Shown here piece after piece: positions 6,303-6,738 of a stretch of 6,738 bases of DNA; position 1 is the stretch's first letter; every line of letters starts with the position of its first letter. Below the pieces are notes generated by a model. The model was not told the DNA's origin and searched no databases. It saw nothing but the letters and a program-made list of their open reading frames with translations. Both the position numbers and the translations under genes were made by a program. Origin of the DNA: Bacteroidota bacterium (GTDB lineage Bacteria; Bacteroidota; Bacteroidia; Chitinophagales; Chitinophagaceae); the NCBI GenBank assembly GCA_023391315.1, contig JAEWBD010000396.1, positions 1 to 6,738 of the forward strand, given 5' to 3'.

Positions 6303-6738
6303 ATGAATTATCTCGCCCATGCCTGGCTTTCATTCCATCAGCCTGAAATATTGGTGGGCAATATGATAAGTGATTTTGTGAAAGGGAAGAAGCGGTTTGA
6401 GTTTAATGAAGCAGTTCAAAAAGGGATAATGCTGCACCGGCATATCGACACATTCACAGATGACCACCCGGTAACAAAAGCGGCAAAACAATTCTTTAAA
6501 CCTGCAGTTGGTTTATATGCGGGCGCTTTTGTTGATATTGTGTACGATCATTTTCTTGCAAAAGATAGCGGGGAGTTTAAAAACGAAGGTCTCTTGCAGT
6601 TTTCGCAGTTTGTTTATACAATTCTTGAAGAAAACATTCATATCCTGCCGGAAAAATTTGCCCGTATTTTTCCTTATATGAAAAGTGATAACTGGTTATA
6701 TAACTATCAAACCTTACATGGAATAAAGCAGAGCTTTG
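6303..6738 (+). CDS. acpH: Acyl carrier protein phosphodiesterase AcpH, C-terminus cut by window edge
   Basis: This is ACP hydrolase, which removes the 4'-phosphopantetheine arm from holo-ACP to give apo-ACP. It is cytoplasmic, an HD-like metal-dependent phosphodiesterase. The 145 visible residues run to the right edge without a stop; the E. coli enzyme has 193, so about a quarter is missing. Diagnostic matches to AcpH are MNYLAHAWLS at the start, GNMISDFVKG (19-28, with the Asp24 position), G-I-M-L-H-R-H-I-D (41-49) followed by TFTDDHP, and VDIVYDHFLA (77-86). His6, Asp24, His45, Asp49, Asp82 and His83 are candidate metal or catalytic ligands. The ATG at 6303 starts one base after the hydrolase stop and matches the family N-terminus exactly, with no Shine-Dalgarno motif, which suggests translational coupling. 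It appears to be the fourth gene of the repressor/SdpI operon. Confidence 0.92.
   Translation, partial: MNYLAHAWLSFHQPEILVGNMISDFVKGKKRFEFNEAVQKGIMLHRHIDTFTDDHPVTKAAKQFFKPAVGLYAGAFVDIVYDHFLAKDSGEFKNEGLLQFSQFVYTILEENIHILPEKFARIFPYMKSDNWLYNYQTLHGIKQSF

Overview
The window looks like a chromosomal segment of a Bacteroidota bacterium, most likely near the Chitinophagaceae. This rests on the AT-rich sequence, A/T-rich start regions without clear Shine-Dalgarno motifs, a signal peptide ending in TAQ, and the kinds of protein encoded (a two-domain secreted alpha/beta hydrolase, a dihydrodiol-dehydrogenase-like oxidoreductase, a cytoplasmic GH13 amylase). The taxonomic call is inference. No RNA gene, insertion sequence, CRISPR array or prophage gene was seen. 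Coding density is high, and no gene-free stretch is longer than about 140 bases.

Layout: (1) Positions 1-1205, minus strand: a small helical protein of unknown function (741-1205) is followed, 72 bases downstream, by a Ku DNA-end-binding gene that runs off the left edge (3-668; about 222 N-terminal residues visible). (2) Positions 1346-3823, plus strand: a cytoplasmic GH13 alpha-amylase and, 21 bases later, a Gfo/Idh/MocA-type NAD(P)-dependent oxidoreductase. (3) Positions 3902-6738, plus strand: a near-gapless four-gene run made of an ArsR/SdpR-type repressor, an SdpI-type membrane protein, a secreted two-domain alpha/beta hydrolase and an acyl-carrier-protein phosphodiesterase (AcpH) cut by the right edge. 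The gaps are 1, 2 and 1 bases. A perfect 9-bp inverted repeat lies just before the repressor gene and is very probably its own operator.

How the genes may work together: Ku normally recruits an ATP-dependent ligase (LigD) for double-strand-break end joining; no ligase is visible here. The amylase and oxidoreductase suggest intracellular glucan and sugar handling. In Bacillus subtilis, SdpR represses its own operon and SdpI relieves this by sequestering it at the membrane when a toxic peptide is sensed. The cluster here keeps the repressor/membrane-protein pair, lacks sdpABC toxin genes in view, and appears to place a secreted hydrolase and an ACP-recycling enzyme under the same control. That arrangement is the most interesting part of the window. 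The individual families are all known, so I do not claim a wholly new system.
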